Below are positions 17,613 through 26,077 of a DNA stretch of 33,260 nucleotides, piece after piece. Each line of letters opens with the position of its first letter. The first letter of the stretch is position 1. The stretch spans positions 1 through 33,260 of the forward strand of contig DFWZ01000045.1 of NCBI GenBank assembly GCA_002381565.1, written 5' to 3'. The stretch comes from Gallionella sp. UBA4121 (lineage in GTDB: Bacteria > Pseudomonadota > Gammaproteobacteria > Burkholderiales > Gallionellaceae). The translations under genes were made by a program, and so were the position numbers. The notes beneath the pieces are model-generated. The model ran no database searches, was not told the origin of the DNA, and saw nothing but the letters and a program-made list of their open reading frames with translations.

Positions 17613-17932
17613 TCCGGTCTCCTTTGCCAGTCCTGCCAATATTCACAAGCCCGATTAATATCCGTCGTCTGTGTCCGTTTATCTCCACCACACAGTAACA
17701 GCACAATTTTTTTGCCTGCTATGGCGTAATACACTCGATAGCCCGCACCAACATCAATGCGTAGTTCCCAGACACCATCACGACAAAAATCATGGTCGCC
17801 AAAGTTGCCTAGTTCAACACGATTAACGCGCCGATCAATTGCAATCTTTGCTTTTGCGTCACGTTGTTTACGGTGCCAATCAAGAAAAACATCTTTGTCG
17901 TCAGCGGTTAAATAATGGCGTATCTCGTACAT
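17609..17932 (-). CDS. RelE/HigB-superfamily toxin (addiction module killer protein)
   Basis: 107 aa, full length for the family. Diagnostic segments: LGNFGDHDFCRDGVWELRI, GYRVYY and VLLLCGGDKRTQ, followed by an acidic/Trp-rich tail. Family members are mRNA interferases of the ParE/RelE fold. It is the first gene of a two-gene operon with its antitoxin. It sits 48 bp downstream of the integrase on the same strand, consistent with stabilising a mobile element. A palindromic operator candidate lies just upstream. Confidence 0.9.
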   Translation of the reverse strand: MYEIRHYLTADDKDVFLDWHRKQRDAKAKIAIDRRVNRVELGNFGDHDFCRDGVWELRIDVGAGYRVYYAIAGKKIVLLLCGGDKRTQTTDINRACEYWQDWQRRPE

Positions 17933-17939
17933 GGGTTAT

Positions 17940-17957
17940 ATTCGTCTATAAACGAAT
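17940..17957. promoter_or_regulatory. palindromic operator candidate for the toxin-antitoxin operon
   Basis: ATTCGT and ACGAAT form a perfect 6-bp inverted repeat with a 6-bp AT-rich spacer, 8 bp upstream of the toxin ATG. This is where antitoxin autorepression usually acts. Confidence 0.45.
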
Positions 17958-17980
17958 TGCTGTCAAATCATTATTCATAA

Positions 17981-19102
17981 TCACCCAACGGCTTTGACCT
18001 TCTGCACTTCAGCCATTTCCGCTGCGATCATCGCGACATCATCCTCATCAGGATTCACGTATCGCATCAATGACCGAATGTCTTTGTGACCAGTCACCAT
18101 CTTCAATTTTTTAATATCAAAATTCCGAGCCCACCGGCTGGCTGCTTCATGCCTGTTGTCATGAAACCGGAAATCCACCAGAAAATCATCATCCATACCA
18201 CCATCCGCCTTGTACTGATCCTGCGCGCGCTTTTTCGCACGTTGCCATGCCTGTTGGGTAGCTGAGTTGGTCGTTGGGAATACCGGACCACGCATTACCG
18301 GATTCAATTCACGCGCTTGTTGCAAGCATTCCATAGCAGCAGGGGAGAGCGGGACAAAACGACTTTCGCCATTCTTGGTATCAATGAACTTTGCCACGGC
18401 TTTATCAAGATTCACGTTCGCCCATATCAGCCCCAGCACGGCAACCGTATCAGCCGTCTTATCCTTGCCGATAATCTCTGAGATACGGGCTGCAGTCTCG
18501 ATGGCAAACCGCGTGACCAAAGGAATCCACTTGTTGGCCCGTTTCGGATCAGAGCATTGAGTATTGTCTAATTGCGCCATCAGATATTTTTGTTCCAGTG
18601 CAGACAGACGACGACTGCGTTTTTCAGCTACAGCCAGCGTCTTGACGGTTTTAGCTGTTGGATTAGATATGCCGTAATCGAAGTGTTTGAACACGGCAGC
18701 GATGACGGCCAGATCGTTTCTGATCGTTGCATCGCTAATGCCATCGGCGCGACGCAGATCCCGGTACTCATCAAAATCTTTTGATCGTAATGTTGAAATA
18801 GCGCGATTAGCCAGCTTGCCGCGCTTCCACACCCCGATGCGGATTTTCTCCATGGCATAGCCTTTATTCTTTTTTGCCACTTCCTCATAGCGATCCAGGG
18901 CGTCAGATAGGGTTGTTACCGAAGCTTCTTTGGTATCGATAAAGACATGACGCTCAATATCGACTTCAACACCACGCGCCCACTTCCAAGCATCGGCTTC
19001 TTTTGAAAACATTTTAGACAGAGGCTTATGTCCTTTCTTCCTAACTATTGCTTGAAAAGACACTGCGCCTTTTTTATCTGTATAACTACGGACGACCGCC
19101 AT
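17981..19102 (-). CDS. tyrosine-type integrase of an integrative element
   Basis: 373 aa. N-terminal arm-binding region (about 1-60), core-binding domain (about 65-165) and catalytic domain with Arg in ETAARISEI, a Lys-bearing beta hairpin (DTKNGESR), His-Arg in FHDNRHEAAS, His in VTGHKD and Tyr in LMRYVNP. Starts at the ATG at 19102 with AGGA upstream. Its 5' end lies about 100 bp from the tRNA-His 3' fragment, the likely attachment site. It is unrelated in detail to the three RIT recombinases and to the integrase at 19335. Confidence 0.9.
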   Translation of the reverse strand: MAVVRSYTDKKGAVSFQAIVRKKGHKPLSKMFSKEADAWKWARGVEVDIERHVFIDTKEASVTTLSDALDRYEEVAKKNKGYAMEKIRIGVWKRGKLANRAISTLRSKDFDEYRDLRRADGISDATIRNDLAVIAAVFKHFDYGISNPTAKTVKTLAVAEKRSRRLSALEQKYLMAQLDNTQCSDPKRANKWIPLVTRFAIETAARISEIIGKDKTADTVAVLGLIWANVNLDKAVAKFIDTKNGESRFVPLSPAAMECLQQARELNPVMRGPVFPTTNSATQQAWQRAKKRAQDQYKADGGMDDDFLVDFRFHDNRHEAASRWARNFDIKKLKMVTGHKDIRSLMRYVNPDEDDVAMIAAEMAEVQKVKAVG

Positions 19103-19204
19103 ATTTTCCTAGTTGTGATGGGATTGTGATGTGGAGAAGTTTAATTCATTAAATAAATCGCTGCAAGCATTATATATAAAGGATTTTTAATACCGTAGAA
19201 TTTT

Positions 19205-19252
19205 GGATTGTGATTCCTGTTGTCGTGGGTTCGAGCCCCATCAGCCACCCCA
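19205..19252 (+). other. att site: 3' half of tRNA-His
   Basis: From the anticodon loop (GTG within GGATTGTGATTCC) through the T arm (GTGGG, loop TTCGAGC, CCCAT) and acceptor strand CAGCCAC, discriminator C and encoded CCA, this is the 3' part of a histidine tRNA gene. The 5' half is absent: upstream sequence no longer pairs with the anticodon or acceptor stems. Integrases that use tRNA genes leave such a displaced 3' fragment at the far end of the element. By its orientation, the intact tRNA-His and the rest of the element should lie to the left. Confidence 0.85.
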
Positions 19253-19255
19253 AAT

Positions 19256-19290
19256 AAAAGCCCTTAATTCAGTGAGTTAAGGGCTTTTTT
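19256..19290. terminator. rho-independent terminator after the tRNA-His fragment
   Basis: A perfect 12-bp stem (AAAAGCCCTTAA with TTAAGGGCTTTT) with a 9-nt loop runs into a T-tract on the plus strand. The stem begins with A residues, so it can also work for the minus-strand integrase that ends at 19335. It is probably the original tRNA-His terminator. Confidence 0.85.
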
Positions 19291-19334
19291 CTTTTGTTTT
19301 ATTTTTCTCTGCTGTCTAATAAAATATCGTTTGT

Positions 19335-20321
19335 CTAATACTTTTTTTGAAGTGGCTCAACCTTGCGAGTGCCACGCTCGTAGTGCCTCTTTGTAACAGC
19401 ATCACTGGAGTGGCCTAGCATTGCAGTAGCGTTCTGTCCGAGGTCTCTGGCTTCTGTGGCTACTTTTGAACGCAGGTCGTTTTCTGCAAAGGTTTCGGTC
19501 AGACTGCCAGTTGCTATCGCTTTTGCCATTGCACGTGCCCACGCACTTTTGAAGCCGCTTGCGCTGAGTTTTGTTCCATCGCGCTCTGAGTTTATTAGGT
19601 ATAGACTCGTAACACGATGACGCAGTGCTTTGATGGTGTCTATCGCAATGTGCAGAGTGTCAGTCCAGCTAAATAATAGTTTCTTGCCTCGCTTGCCCGT
19701 TTGGACGAAGAGACCATCATCACGTAATTGATCAAGACGGATGTTGAGCATGTCCCCCTGACGCAGACCAGTCAATAACTTAAGTCGTGCATAGGCCTGC
19801 AGCCAAGGAGGACAGTGCGGTAAAAAAGCTACTATCTCGCTGTCTAGCACCTCTCTGGTACGTGGGTTTTCTACGTTTCTGCGAACCTGCTTGCATGGGT
19901 TCGTGTTAATCAAGCCTATTTTTATTGCCTGATTCATCACGTTGCTCAAGACGGCCACATCACGGTTTGAGCGCACAGGAGCGTTACGCATTCGCATAAA
20001 TGCGTATATGTCTTTGGGCTCAACGTCTTCTGGGAACATCTCGCCAAAAACGGGACGCAAGAGGGCTATGCTGGTAAGGTAGTCCGACTGAGTTAGTGGT
20101 TTACGAGAAGGAAGTTCCTCCTTGATGTAGGTATCCATTACTGAAGACAATCGTTGTTTACCAATTACGGGTTGAAGCATTGCAGCCCACTTTTGCATCG
20201 CAAGGCCATACTCTCTCCCAAGCGGCACCCATTTGTTTGCTGTGTTGACGAAATAATATGCACCATGTTTGAAATAAACACGCTGAGGTAAATCTTTTCT
20301 AAATTTTCTTGGTTTTCCCAT
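19335..20321 (-). CDS. second tyrosine-type integrase
   Basis: 328 aa. An N-terminal segment resembling phage integrase DNA-binding domains (MGKPRKFRKDLPQRVYFKHGAYYF), a core-binding domain and a catalytic domain with Arg in LTGLRQGD, Arg in NDLRSKVAT, His in LGHSSDA and Tyr in RHYERG. The residue usually His in the HxLR box is Asn here, seen as a substitution that may be tolerated. It pairs with the DUF4224 gene 10 bp upstream, a common prophage or island arrangement. Its 3' end points at the tRNA-His fragment, so two elements may have used the same locus. Confidence 0.88.
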   Translation of the reverse strand: MGKPRKFRKDLPQRVYFKHGAYYFVNTANKWVPLGREYGLAMQKWAAMLQPVIGKQRLSSVMDTYIKEELPSRKPLTQSDYLTSIALLRPVFGEMFPEDVEPKDIYAFMRMRNAPVRSNRDVAVLSNVMNQAIKIGLINTNPCKQVRRNVENPRTREVLDSEIVAFLPHCPPWLQAYARLKLLTGLRQGDMLNIRLDQLRDDGLFVQTGKRGKKLLFSWTDTLHIAIDTIKALRHRVTSLYLINSERDGTKLSASGFKSAWARAMAKAIATGSLTETFAENDLRSKVATEARDLGQNATAMLGHSSDAVTKRHYERGTRKVEPLQKKY

Positions 20322-20331
20322 AGTGTTGATG

Positions 20332-20565
20332 TTACCTACTTGAAGCTTTTTCCAAAGAACTAAAATTGGGTTGAGTTTTTGCGTGCGATGATTCCGGTGT
20401 GATGCCCCCCATCTGCTTAAGGTAGTGGCTTCTGTCTACGCGCGGCCGACCATCTGCAGCTATCCGAAAAGTGAATCCTTGCAGCCGTAGCCATTCATTT
20501 TGTTTGCCTGGCTGCAAATATCCTGTCAACTGAATAAGTTCATGTTGGGTCAAAGTTATGCTCAT
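20332..20565 (-). CDS. DUF4224-family protein next to the integrase
   Basis: 77 aa. The LTQHELIQLTGYLQPGKQ opening, WLRLQGF and GRPRV segments match DUF4224, small proteins nearly always encoded just before phage or island integrases. Role unknown; position suggests recombination directionality or excision control. No strong ribosome site before the ATG. Confidence 0.75.
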   Translation of the reverse strand: MSITLTQHELIQLTGYLQPGKQNEWLRLQGFTFRIAADGRPRVDRSHYLKQMGGITPESSHAKTQPNFSSLEKASSR

Positions 20566-20841
20566 ATTTGTGTGTAATTTGCAATGTGGACTCTATGAAT
20601 GTTTTTTTGAAATCATTTGTCACAATTCATTGCTGAAATATACTTTGATTTTTGCATGACTTTCAGCTGAAAACACGTTGTTTTTGTTACTCCTTGGATT
20701 CACTAGAACACGCTTAAAAATGATCCCATGACTCTGTAACCCTTATATGATGCCGTATGCAGAGATTTTTATAGTGTCTCGGACTTGAATGTTGATCAAA
20801 CTTTTGTGAGTCCGGCAGCTTTGCTATTGTTGGAGAGTGCA

Positions 20842-21066
20842 ATGTACGTTAGCAAGCCATTGTTAGAACAAATTCTGGACCTTCTTCCATGGATGGAATA
20901 CCTTTTGTCGTATCGGTGCCTGTCATGATGGAGATTATCGTGTCAGGATGCTGACCTGTGCCAAACACTTCCGTATTCTGGCTTTCGCTCAGCGTGCTTG
21001 TTGTGAGAGTCTGCGCGACATCGAATTCTGTTTTTTGGCACAGTCTTGGGAACGGCACGTTTCGAA
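20842..21066 (+). pseudogene. N-terminal relic of an IS4-family (DUF4372) transposase
   Basis: From the ATG at 20842 the frame reads SKPLLEQILDLLPWMEYL. After a frameshift near 20915 it continues HDGDYRV, LTCAKHFRILAFAQ and ESLRDIEFC, the conserved N-terminal region of these transposases (GDRYVK, FAQLTYRESLRDIE in relatives). The catalytic DDE region is missing and the sequence runs into intergenic repeats after about 21066. Confidence 0.7.
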
Positions 21067-21215
21067 CAGAACGTCAGCGGGGCGCTGTTATTGTCCGGTT
21101 TTCGGCCATAGCAGTCGGTCGCGTTGCCCCGAACTCAATTGACTCTGAATGGCCGCTTTGTGGCATGATATTGGCAATATCGTATAGCGGCAACGTGCCA
21201 TTTGCGGATAGTTGA
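21067..21215. repeat. intergenic repeat sequence
   Basis: Contains words recurring between genes in this window (TGTCCGGTTTTCGGCC, GAATGGCCGCTTTGTGGC, TGCCATTTGCGGA). It is not coding and it truncates the IS4 relic. The preceding stretch 20566-20841 shows nothing I can name. Confidence 0.4.
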
Positions 21216-21270
21216 GATATTCAATAGGCTATCAGAAAGCAGATGGTCGAATTGCTGATAGGAGCTACAA

Positions 21271-22131
21271 ATGGCAGTGCAATCTCAAGACATAAAAAGA
21301 ATACTGGTTATAGGTGCAGGACGTGGCGGAACAGCAATGCTCGAACTTTTCATCGAAGATAAGCAGATTGAAATTGTTGGCATTGTTGATCCTGACCCGC
21401 AAGCTCCAGCTCTGGTGATTGCTAAGAAACACGGCATCCGGGATTACAGCAATCTTGCCGATGCAATCGAAGAAAGTCGTCCTTGTATCGTGTTCAACCT
21501 CACAGGCGATGACAGTGTAACCGCTTATTCCGAGTCACAGTTGGGTAGCAAGAACACCATCGGGGGTTTTCAAGCACACTTTCTCTGGAATTTGTTGACG
21601 CGCCTTAAGCAAACAAATGAACAAATTACCCGCCTCGCTCATCATGACAGTCTTACAGAACTCCCTAACCGCATTTTGTTCTATGACCGTCTCAATCAGG
21701 CAATAGCAAGGGCGCATCGAGAAAAGGAACTATTTGCAGTCTTATTTCTTGACCTTGACGGGTTCAAGCTTATCAATGACACACTCGGACATGATGTCGG
21801 AGATGCGCTACTGCGCGAGGTAGCCAAGCGACTTGTATCCTGTGTGCGAGATTCGGATACAGTGGCACGCATGGGCGGTGATGAATTTACCGTGATTATT
21901 TGCAATGTGCGAACGCCGATCAGCATAGATCGTGTAGCTGAAAAAATAGTCGAATCTCTTGCTCGTCCCTTTATGCTAAATGGAAAAGACCGCTCAATAA
22001 GCGTCAGCATTGGTATCGCTCTTTATCCGGAACATGGAACAACGCCAGAGCAGTTAGTCAAGATGGCCGACGCTGCCATGTATTTGGCAAAACACAGTGG
22101 CAAGAACTGCTACCGCCTTGCCAGCAGTTGA
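21271..22131 (+). CDS. Rossmann-GGDEF diguanylate cyclase
   Basis: 286 aa, soluble. Residues about 9-110 form a Rossmann-like domain with glycine loop GAGRGG, an acidic end to the second strand (GIVDPD) and conserved FNLTGDD and GGFQAHFLW segments. It is clearly homologous to the N-terminus of the protein at 4794. The GGDEF domain directly follows (about 118-285), without a PAS between: signature at 202-206, metal-binding FLDLDGFK, and an inhibitory RDSD five residues upstream. It should make c-di-GMP under product inhibition. AGGAG lies 7 nt before the ATG. Whether the Rossmann domain binds NAD(H) or another nucleotide is not shown by sequence alone. Confidence 0.9.
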   Translation: MAVQSQDIKRILVIGAGRGGTAMLELFIEDKQIEIVGIVDPDPQAPALVIAKKHGIRDYSNLADAIEESRPCIVFNLTGDDSVTAYSESQLGSKNTIGGFQAHFLWNLLTRLKQTNEQITRLAHHDSLTELPNRILFYDRLNQAIARAHREKELFAVLFLDLDGFKLINDTLGHDVGDALLREVAKRLVSCVRDSDTVARMGGDEFTVIICNVRTPISIDRVAEKIVESLARPFMLNGKDRSISVSIGIALYPEHGTTPEQLVKMADAAMYLAKHSGKNCYRLASS

Positions 22132-22149
22132 CGATCACCGTTAAAAATC

Positions 22150-22630
22150 TAGTGTCAGGCCTTGGCATTTTTGGTGTGTGATTTTTAAATAAATGATCAT
22201 CGCATGGGTGTTGAGGCCGGTAAAATATTTCGATGTATTTCGTGATCGCTCCGATGGCCTCGGCGTGAGTTTTCAATTTGCAGTGCTCATGCAACGTTTT
22301 CATCATCGCGTACTTCACCGCATTCCCTTCGCAAAGTACGCTGCCGCTTTTGTTAACAGATCGCGTTCCATCTTTACTTCGGCCGGTTCGCGTTTGGTTC
22401 TGGCCAGCTCCAGCTCGATTTCGGTCAGCGGACGCTGTGTTTTGCCAATCTCGCCTAACTTGCCATTTCGGGCTTCTCGCAACCAGCTATCTAACGTAGA
22501 CGGCATCAGCGACAATCGCTTGGCAGCCTCCTGCAAGCCCAACCCTTCATCAGTCACCAGCTTAACCCCTGCTCACGCAATACTTTACTGTAAATTGCGT
22601 GCGTAATTCTTTGCTTCATCTGACACTTCC
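22150..22630 (-). mobile_element. internally deleted IS3-family element
   Basis: A frameshifted orfA is followed by the first dozen codons of orfB (KYAMMKTLHEHC), joined directly to an orfB C-terminal motif (AEAIGAITKYIEIFY). The whole integrase core is deleted. GTGTCAG at 22152-22158 and its inverted copy at 22620-22626 may be the remnants of the terminal repeats. Not autonomous. Confidence 0.75.
22315..22619 (-). pseudogene. IS3 transposase orfA, frameshifted
   Basis: The start at 22619 gives MKQRITHAIYSKVLREQGL, then a missing A in GGGTTAAGCTG shifts the frame to a stop. In the next frame it continues TDEGLGLQEAAKRLSLMPSTLDSWLREAR, the helix-turn-helix of IS3 OrfA, and a leucine-zipper-like tail (IELELARTKRE). 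Restoring one A would rejoin the two parts. Confidence 0.85.
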
Positions 22631-22705
22631 GCTCCAAGCTTATCAAAACATTGGTGCCCATTTTTTTCAGCTTACCTCAGTAGTAATTCAGACTGTTAAT
22701 ATTTT

Positions 22706-22831
22706 CTTGACAACGAACGCTCACTTTACGCAGCAAAAGATGCAGGACGCAACCGTGTTTTTCACGATGATACTTTAGTCAGCGAAGGTGTTTTGAAAGA
22801 GGTGACATCGGGCAGCATAGATTTGTTCTAA
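22706..22831 (+). pseudogene. C-terminal relic of a GGDEF domain
   Basis: 42 codons read ERSLYAAKDAGRNRVFHDD and run to a stop at 22829-22831. AD(x)ALYxAKxxGRNRV is the invariant end of GGDEF domains. Nothing of the catalytic centre remains and an IS3 relic lies just upstream, so an insertion or deletion probably destroyed the gene. It is a different gene from the intact one ending at 22131, which has its own C-terminus. Confidence 0.75.
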
Positions 22832-22940
22832 TCGCGTAAAAATACCGCTGTATTCGTCGTTTTGAAAATTAACCTTTCTGAATTGCTTGCTGATAGCAGT
22901 CACTCGCGAACGACTGTTGTCTCGATTCCTGCTATTCCCG

Positions 22941-23210
22941 AAGGTCAGCTATCCGGTATCCCATTTTTTGAGCGGAACATAAATTTTCGCTGCCCGGAAC
23001 CGGATGCTCGTGACGATCCGGAAACGAGACAGAGCCGTCGGTCAAAGATGATGTGTTGAACGTCAGCTACTCGGCCAAACCGGACGCTGGCGGTTTTCTG
23101 AAAAAGTGCTCAGATTAGCTTCCGCGAACGTCCGCTTTAGGAAATTTCGAATGTGTACTGTCGAGATGCGGTCATTCACGAAGGGCAGCTTGTGGCATAT
23201 CATGTGCCCA
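22941..23210 (+). repeat. mosaic intergenic repeats
   Basis: 22944-23010 matches the reverse complement of about 6436-6502 (shared CCATTTTTTGAGCGG and TAAATTTTCGCT words). 23110-23200 contains GAACGTCCGCTTTAGG and GCGGTCATTCACGAAGGGCAGC, words seen in other gaps here. No gene is credible in 22832-23248. Confidence 0.55.
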
Positions 23211-23248
23211 TTAATCAGAAATGAATTTCCAGATAGGATAGCTGCCGC

Positions 23249-25891
23249 TCAAGCTTCTTCCACATAAAACCGAATCTGATTTCGGCCCAATTCTTTTGCC
23301 TGGTACATCGCCGCGTCCGCCATCTCGATGATATCTTCCTGGCTAACTTTATGGTTGACGAATAAAACGATACCGATACTTGCCGTGCAACGGTGCTCAA
23401 TTTGAATGTCGGCCTTGATGGTCAGCAGGTAAGGTTCGGATAATGTGGCGCGTATTTTTTCAGCCACAAGGGCAGCTTGTGAATTCGATTTGGCCTTATC
23501 TGCATTCAGCTCACTGAGCAACACGACGAACTCATCACCACCGAAGCGCGCCACGGTATCCACCTCGCGCACACATCTTTTCAGCCGGTTCGCTGCCTCA
23601 GTCAACAGCAAATCACCTACCTTATGCCCGTGAATATCATTGATCGGCTTGAAATTATCCAGATCAAGAAACATCAATGCGCCATAATATCCACTACGTT
23701 TGTTGGCAAACATTGCCTGACTCAGGCGGTCGTCAAGCAGGCGGCGATTGGGTAACCTAGTCAGCGTGTCATAGAATGCCAGTTGCTGGACTTGCTCTTC
23801 CAGCAGTTTGCGCTCGGTGATGTCGTAGAACCAGCCCAATACGGCATCCTCACCCCTGTATTGCATCGGCATGTAAGAACACAGCGCCCATACCGTTGTG
23901 TCGCCCGGGATAGATAATTCAACCACCTGATTGATAACAGTTTTTCCTTGACCAAGTTTAGACAAAACGTCCTGATAATCTTTGGGGTGTGCGTAATAGT
24001 TGTGCGGATTGTCACCCAAGGGGTTCGTGCTCTTGATCAGATTAGTGTAACCCGCGTTAAAAAATACCACATCATGACCATTATGGATCGCGATACGCAC
24101 GGCGATCGGGCTTAATTTCAGTACATCGAGCAGATTTTTTTCATTATCCAGAATCCTCTTTTCATATTCTTTGCGCTCGGTGATGTCGGTGATGAAACCA
24201 TGCCAGAGCACAGAACCATCCGCTTTCTGTTGTGGCATCGCGCTGCCAAGTAGCCAGCGCACCGTGCCCTCTTCAAACCTGACGCGATACTCGTAATGCC
24301 ACAGTGTCAGATCCTGTGCTGATTGCCGGATGGATTCGCCGACACCTTCAAGATCGTCCGGGTGAATAATATTGAATACTTTTGTCGCATCTTTGCAAAC
24401 TTCCTCCGGGCTGACGCGGTATATCTCACGTATCCCTTCACTGACGAAAGGGAAGCTGGAGCTGCCATCAGGCATCAACAAATACTGAAAAACCATTCCA
24501 GGCACACGGCTGGCGATCTTTTCAAGACGATTCAGAGCCTCTGCTTTTTCCTCCTCCAGCCTTTTTCGTTCAGTGATGTCGCGCGATGAGTTGAACAAGG
24601 CAGGCTTGCCGCCCAGTTCAAGCGCCCTACAGCTGACTTCCACACTGAAAAGGCTGCCATCCTTGCGGCGGTACAGGGTTTGAAACTCGGCACGCGTTTT
24701 TTGTACAAGTTGTTGCACAACAAACTGACTGAGTTCGGCTGCAGAGAGCTTTGCATCCCATTGAGAAACATTCATACCGATCATCTCTTCACGCCGGTAG
24801 CCCAGCATGTCGCAGAATGAGTCGCTGACCTCGATGATATTGCCCCCGGTATCGAGAATGTGAATGCCGTCGCTGGCATTGTGCAAAAGTGCGAGGTTTT
24901 TCTCATTTTCCTTCTGTAACGCCTGCTTGCCAGCAAGCAGCTGCCGCACTAAAGGTGTCATCATCGAGTATAAGAGCATGCCACCGAGAGCTATCAACGC
25001 CAGTAGAAGAGCGGCAATGTACTTCAACTGCCCTGTTACCGGACTATACAGCTCCGATTGATCAATCTTCAACACCATGCCGAGGCCAAGCTTGCCCACA
25101 GGGGAATAGGCCGCGACAACCTTTTCTCTGCGATAATCCTTCGAAAATATAAGTCCGGATTTGCCATCTAAAGCGTAATTCATTGGTAAAGGCTTGTTAT
25201 CTACCACTCGTTTTAAACGCTTAAATTCCTTGCCTGACACTCGACTCAGGAAACAACCCATACTCTTCCGATCTTCTTCCAATGGCGCGCACAAGGCGAA
25301 TTCACCGGTTTGTCCAATAGATGCAACATTAGCAAAAATATCGGGCAGTTTCAGACTGGCCTCCGTCATAACGCTACCGATGCGTCGACCCTGCTGATCA
25401 AGGATATCGGTATTAGTATGCAGAATAAATTGTCTGTCCCACAACAGGTACGCACTGTGCTGGGCATTCAGGAAAACATTCATCGCCGTTTGCTGTAAGA
25501 ACTGGCCTGAGCGCGCCACTTCAGCTCCTCTGGCATCGTAAAATGCCACGCCAGTAAAGCTATTGGAAATAAAAGATTCCGCAGCCCGCTGCAGATTGAT
25601 GCTGCCTTTTAAATTACCTGGCGTTGCATTGATCTGAATCAGGTTATCAATGATGAAAGGGCGTGTAGTAAGCATTTGCGTATCAGCCATCCCCTGAGCA
25701 ATCTGACTGCCAACCAGATCGACACTACTCCTCAGCGCGGCTTCAAGGCTTTTGCCCAGAATCGATTCAGCCTGACGCTGCATCACGACATAAACAGAAA
25801 TGCCCGTAACGACGGTCAATGTCATTAGGATCAGAAAAGCAATGAAGCTAATCCTGTATTCATTAATTTTTAAAAACAAAGTATTCTCCAC
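23249..25891 (-). CDS. membrane-bound sensor diguanylate cyclase, CACHE-like/PAS3/GGDEF
   Basis: 880 aa. A membrane helix at about 14-36, a periplasmic region of some 250 residues resembling a double CACHE domain, a second helix at about 290-312, three PAS/PAC units (about 335-450, 460-585, 590-705) and GGDEF. The signature is at 784-788 with inhibitory REVD five residues before it, so an active, product-inhibited cyclase is expected. It would report extracellular small molecules. The longest frame uses GTG at 25891; a TTG four codons later has GGAG at 6 nt and may be the true start. There is no EAL domain. Confidence 0.92.
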   Translation of the reverse strand: MENTLFLKINEYRISFIAFLILMTLTVVTGISVYVVMQRQAESILGKSLEAALRSSVDLVGSQIAQGMADTQMLTTRPFIIDNLIQINATPGNLKGSINLQRAAESFISNSFTGVAFYDARGAEVARSGQFLQQTAMNVFLNAQHSAYLLWDRQFILHTNTDILDQQGRRIGSVMTEASLKLPDIFANVASIGQTGEFALCAPLEEDRKSMGCFLSRVSGKEFKRLKRVVDNKPLPMNYALDGKSGLIFSKDYRREKVVAAYSPVGKLGLGMVLKIDQSELYSPVTGQLKYIAALLLALIALGGMLLYSMMTPLVRQLLAGKQALQKENEKNLALLHNASDGIHILDTGGNIIEVSDSFCDMLGYRREEMIGMNVSQWDAKLSAAELSQFVVQQLVQKTRAEFQTLYRRKDGSLFSVEVSCRALELGGKPALFNSSRDITERKRLEEEKAEALNRLEKIASRVPGMVFQYLLMPDGSSSFPFVSEGIREIYRVSPEEVCKDATKVFNIIHPDDLEGVGESIRQSAQDLTLWHYEYRVRFEEGTVRWLLGSAMPQQKADGSVLWHGFITDITERKEYEKRILDNEKNLLDVLKLSPIAVRIAIHNGHDVVFFNAGYTNLIKSTNPLGDNPHNYYAHPKDYQDVLSKLGQGKTVINQVVELSIPGDTTVWALCSYMPMQYRGEDAVLGWFYDITERKLLEEQVQQLAFYDTLTRLPNRRLLDDRLSQAMFANKRSGYYGALMFLDLDNFKPINDIHGHKVGDLLLTEAANRLKRCVREVDTVARFGGDEFVVLLSELNADKAKSNSQAALVAEKIRATLSEPYLLTIKADIQIEHRCTASIGIVLFVNHKVSQEDIIEMADAAMYQAKELGRNQIRFYVEEA

Positions 25892-26077
25892 GGTTTATTG
25901 CCACTTACTAATAAGCCACCAAAACCAATGCGTCATTGCGGACAGCTTCTCAATCGCATCCACCGGGAGGGTAAATGCAACGTATGATCAGCCTGTTGCA
26001 CGATACATCTGGTATGTTTCTGTTGAGTTGATCGTTGCATCCTTTACACCCAGCCTCGATAGGTATGCGTGCAAATC

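Noticed and set aside
19205..19252. Functional tRNA-His gene
   Set aside because: The 5' acceptor strand, D arm and 5' half of the anticodon stem are missing.
20780..20825. LNVDQTFV-like string resembling an EAL motif
   Set aside because: Only about eight residues match, no other EAL motif is in reach, and the region leads straight into an IS4 relic. Too short to claim.
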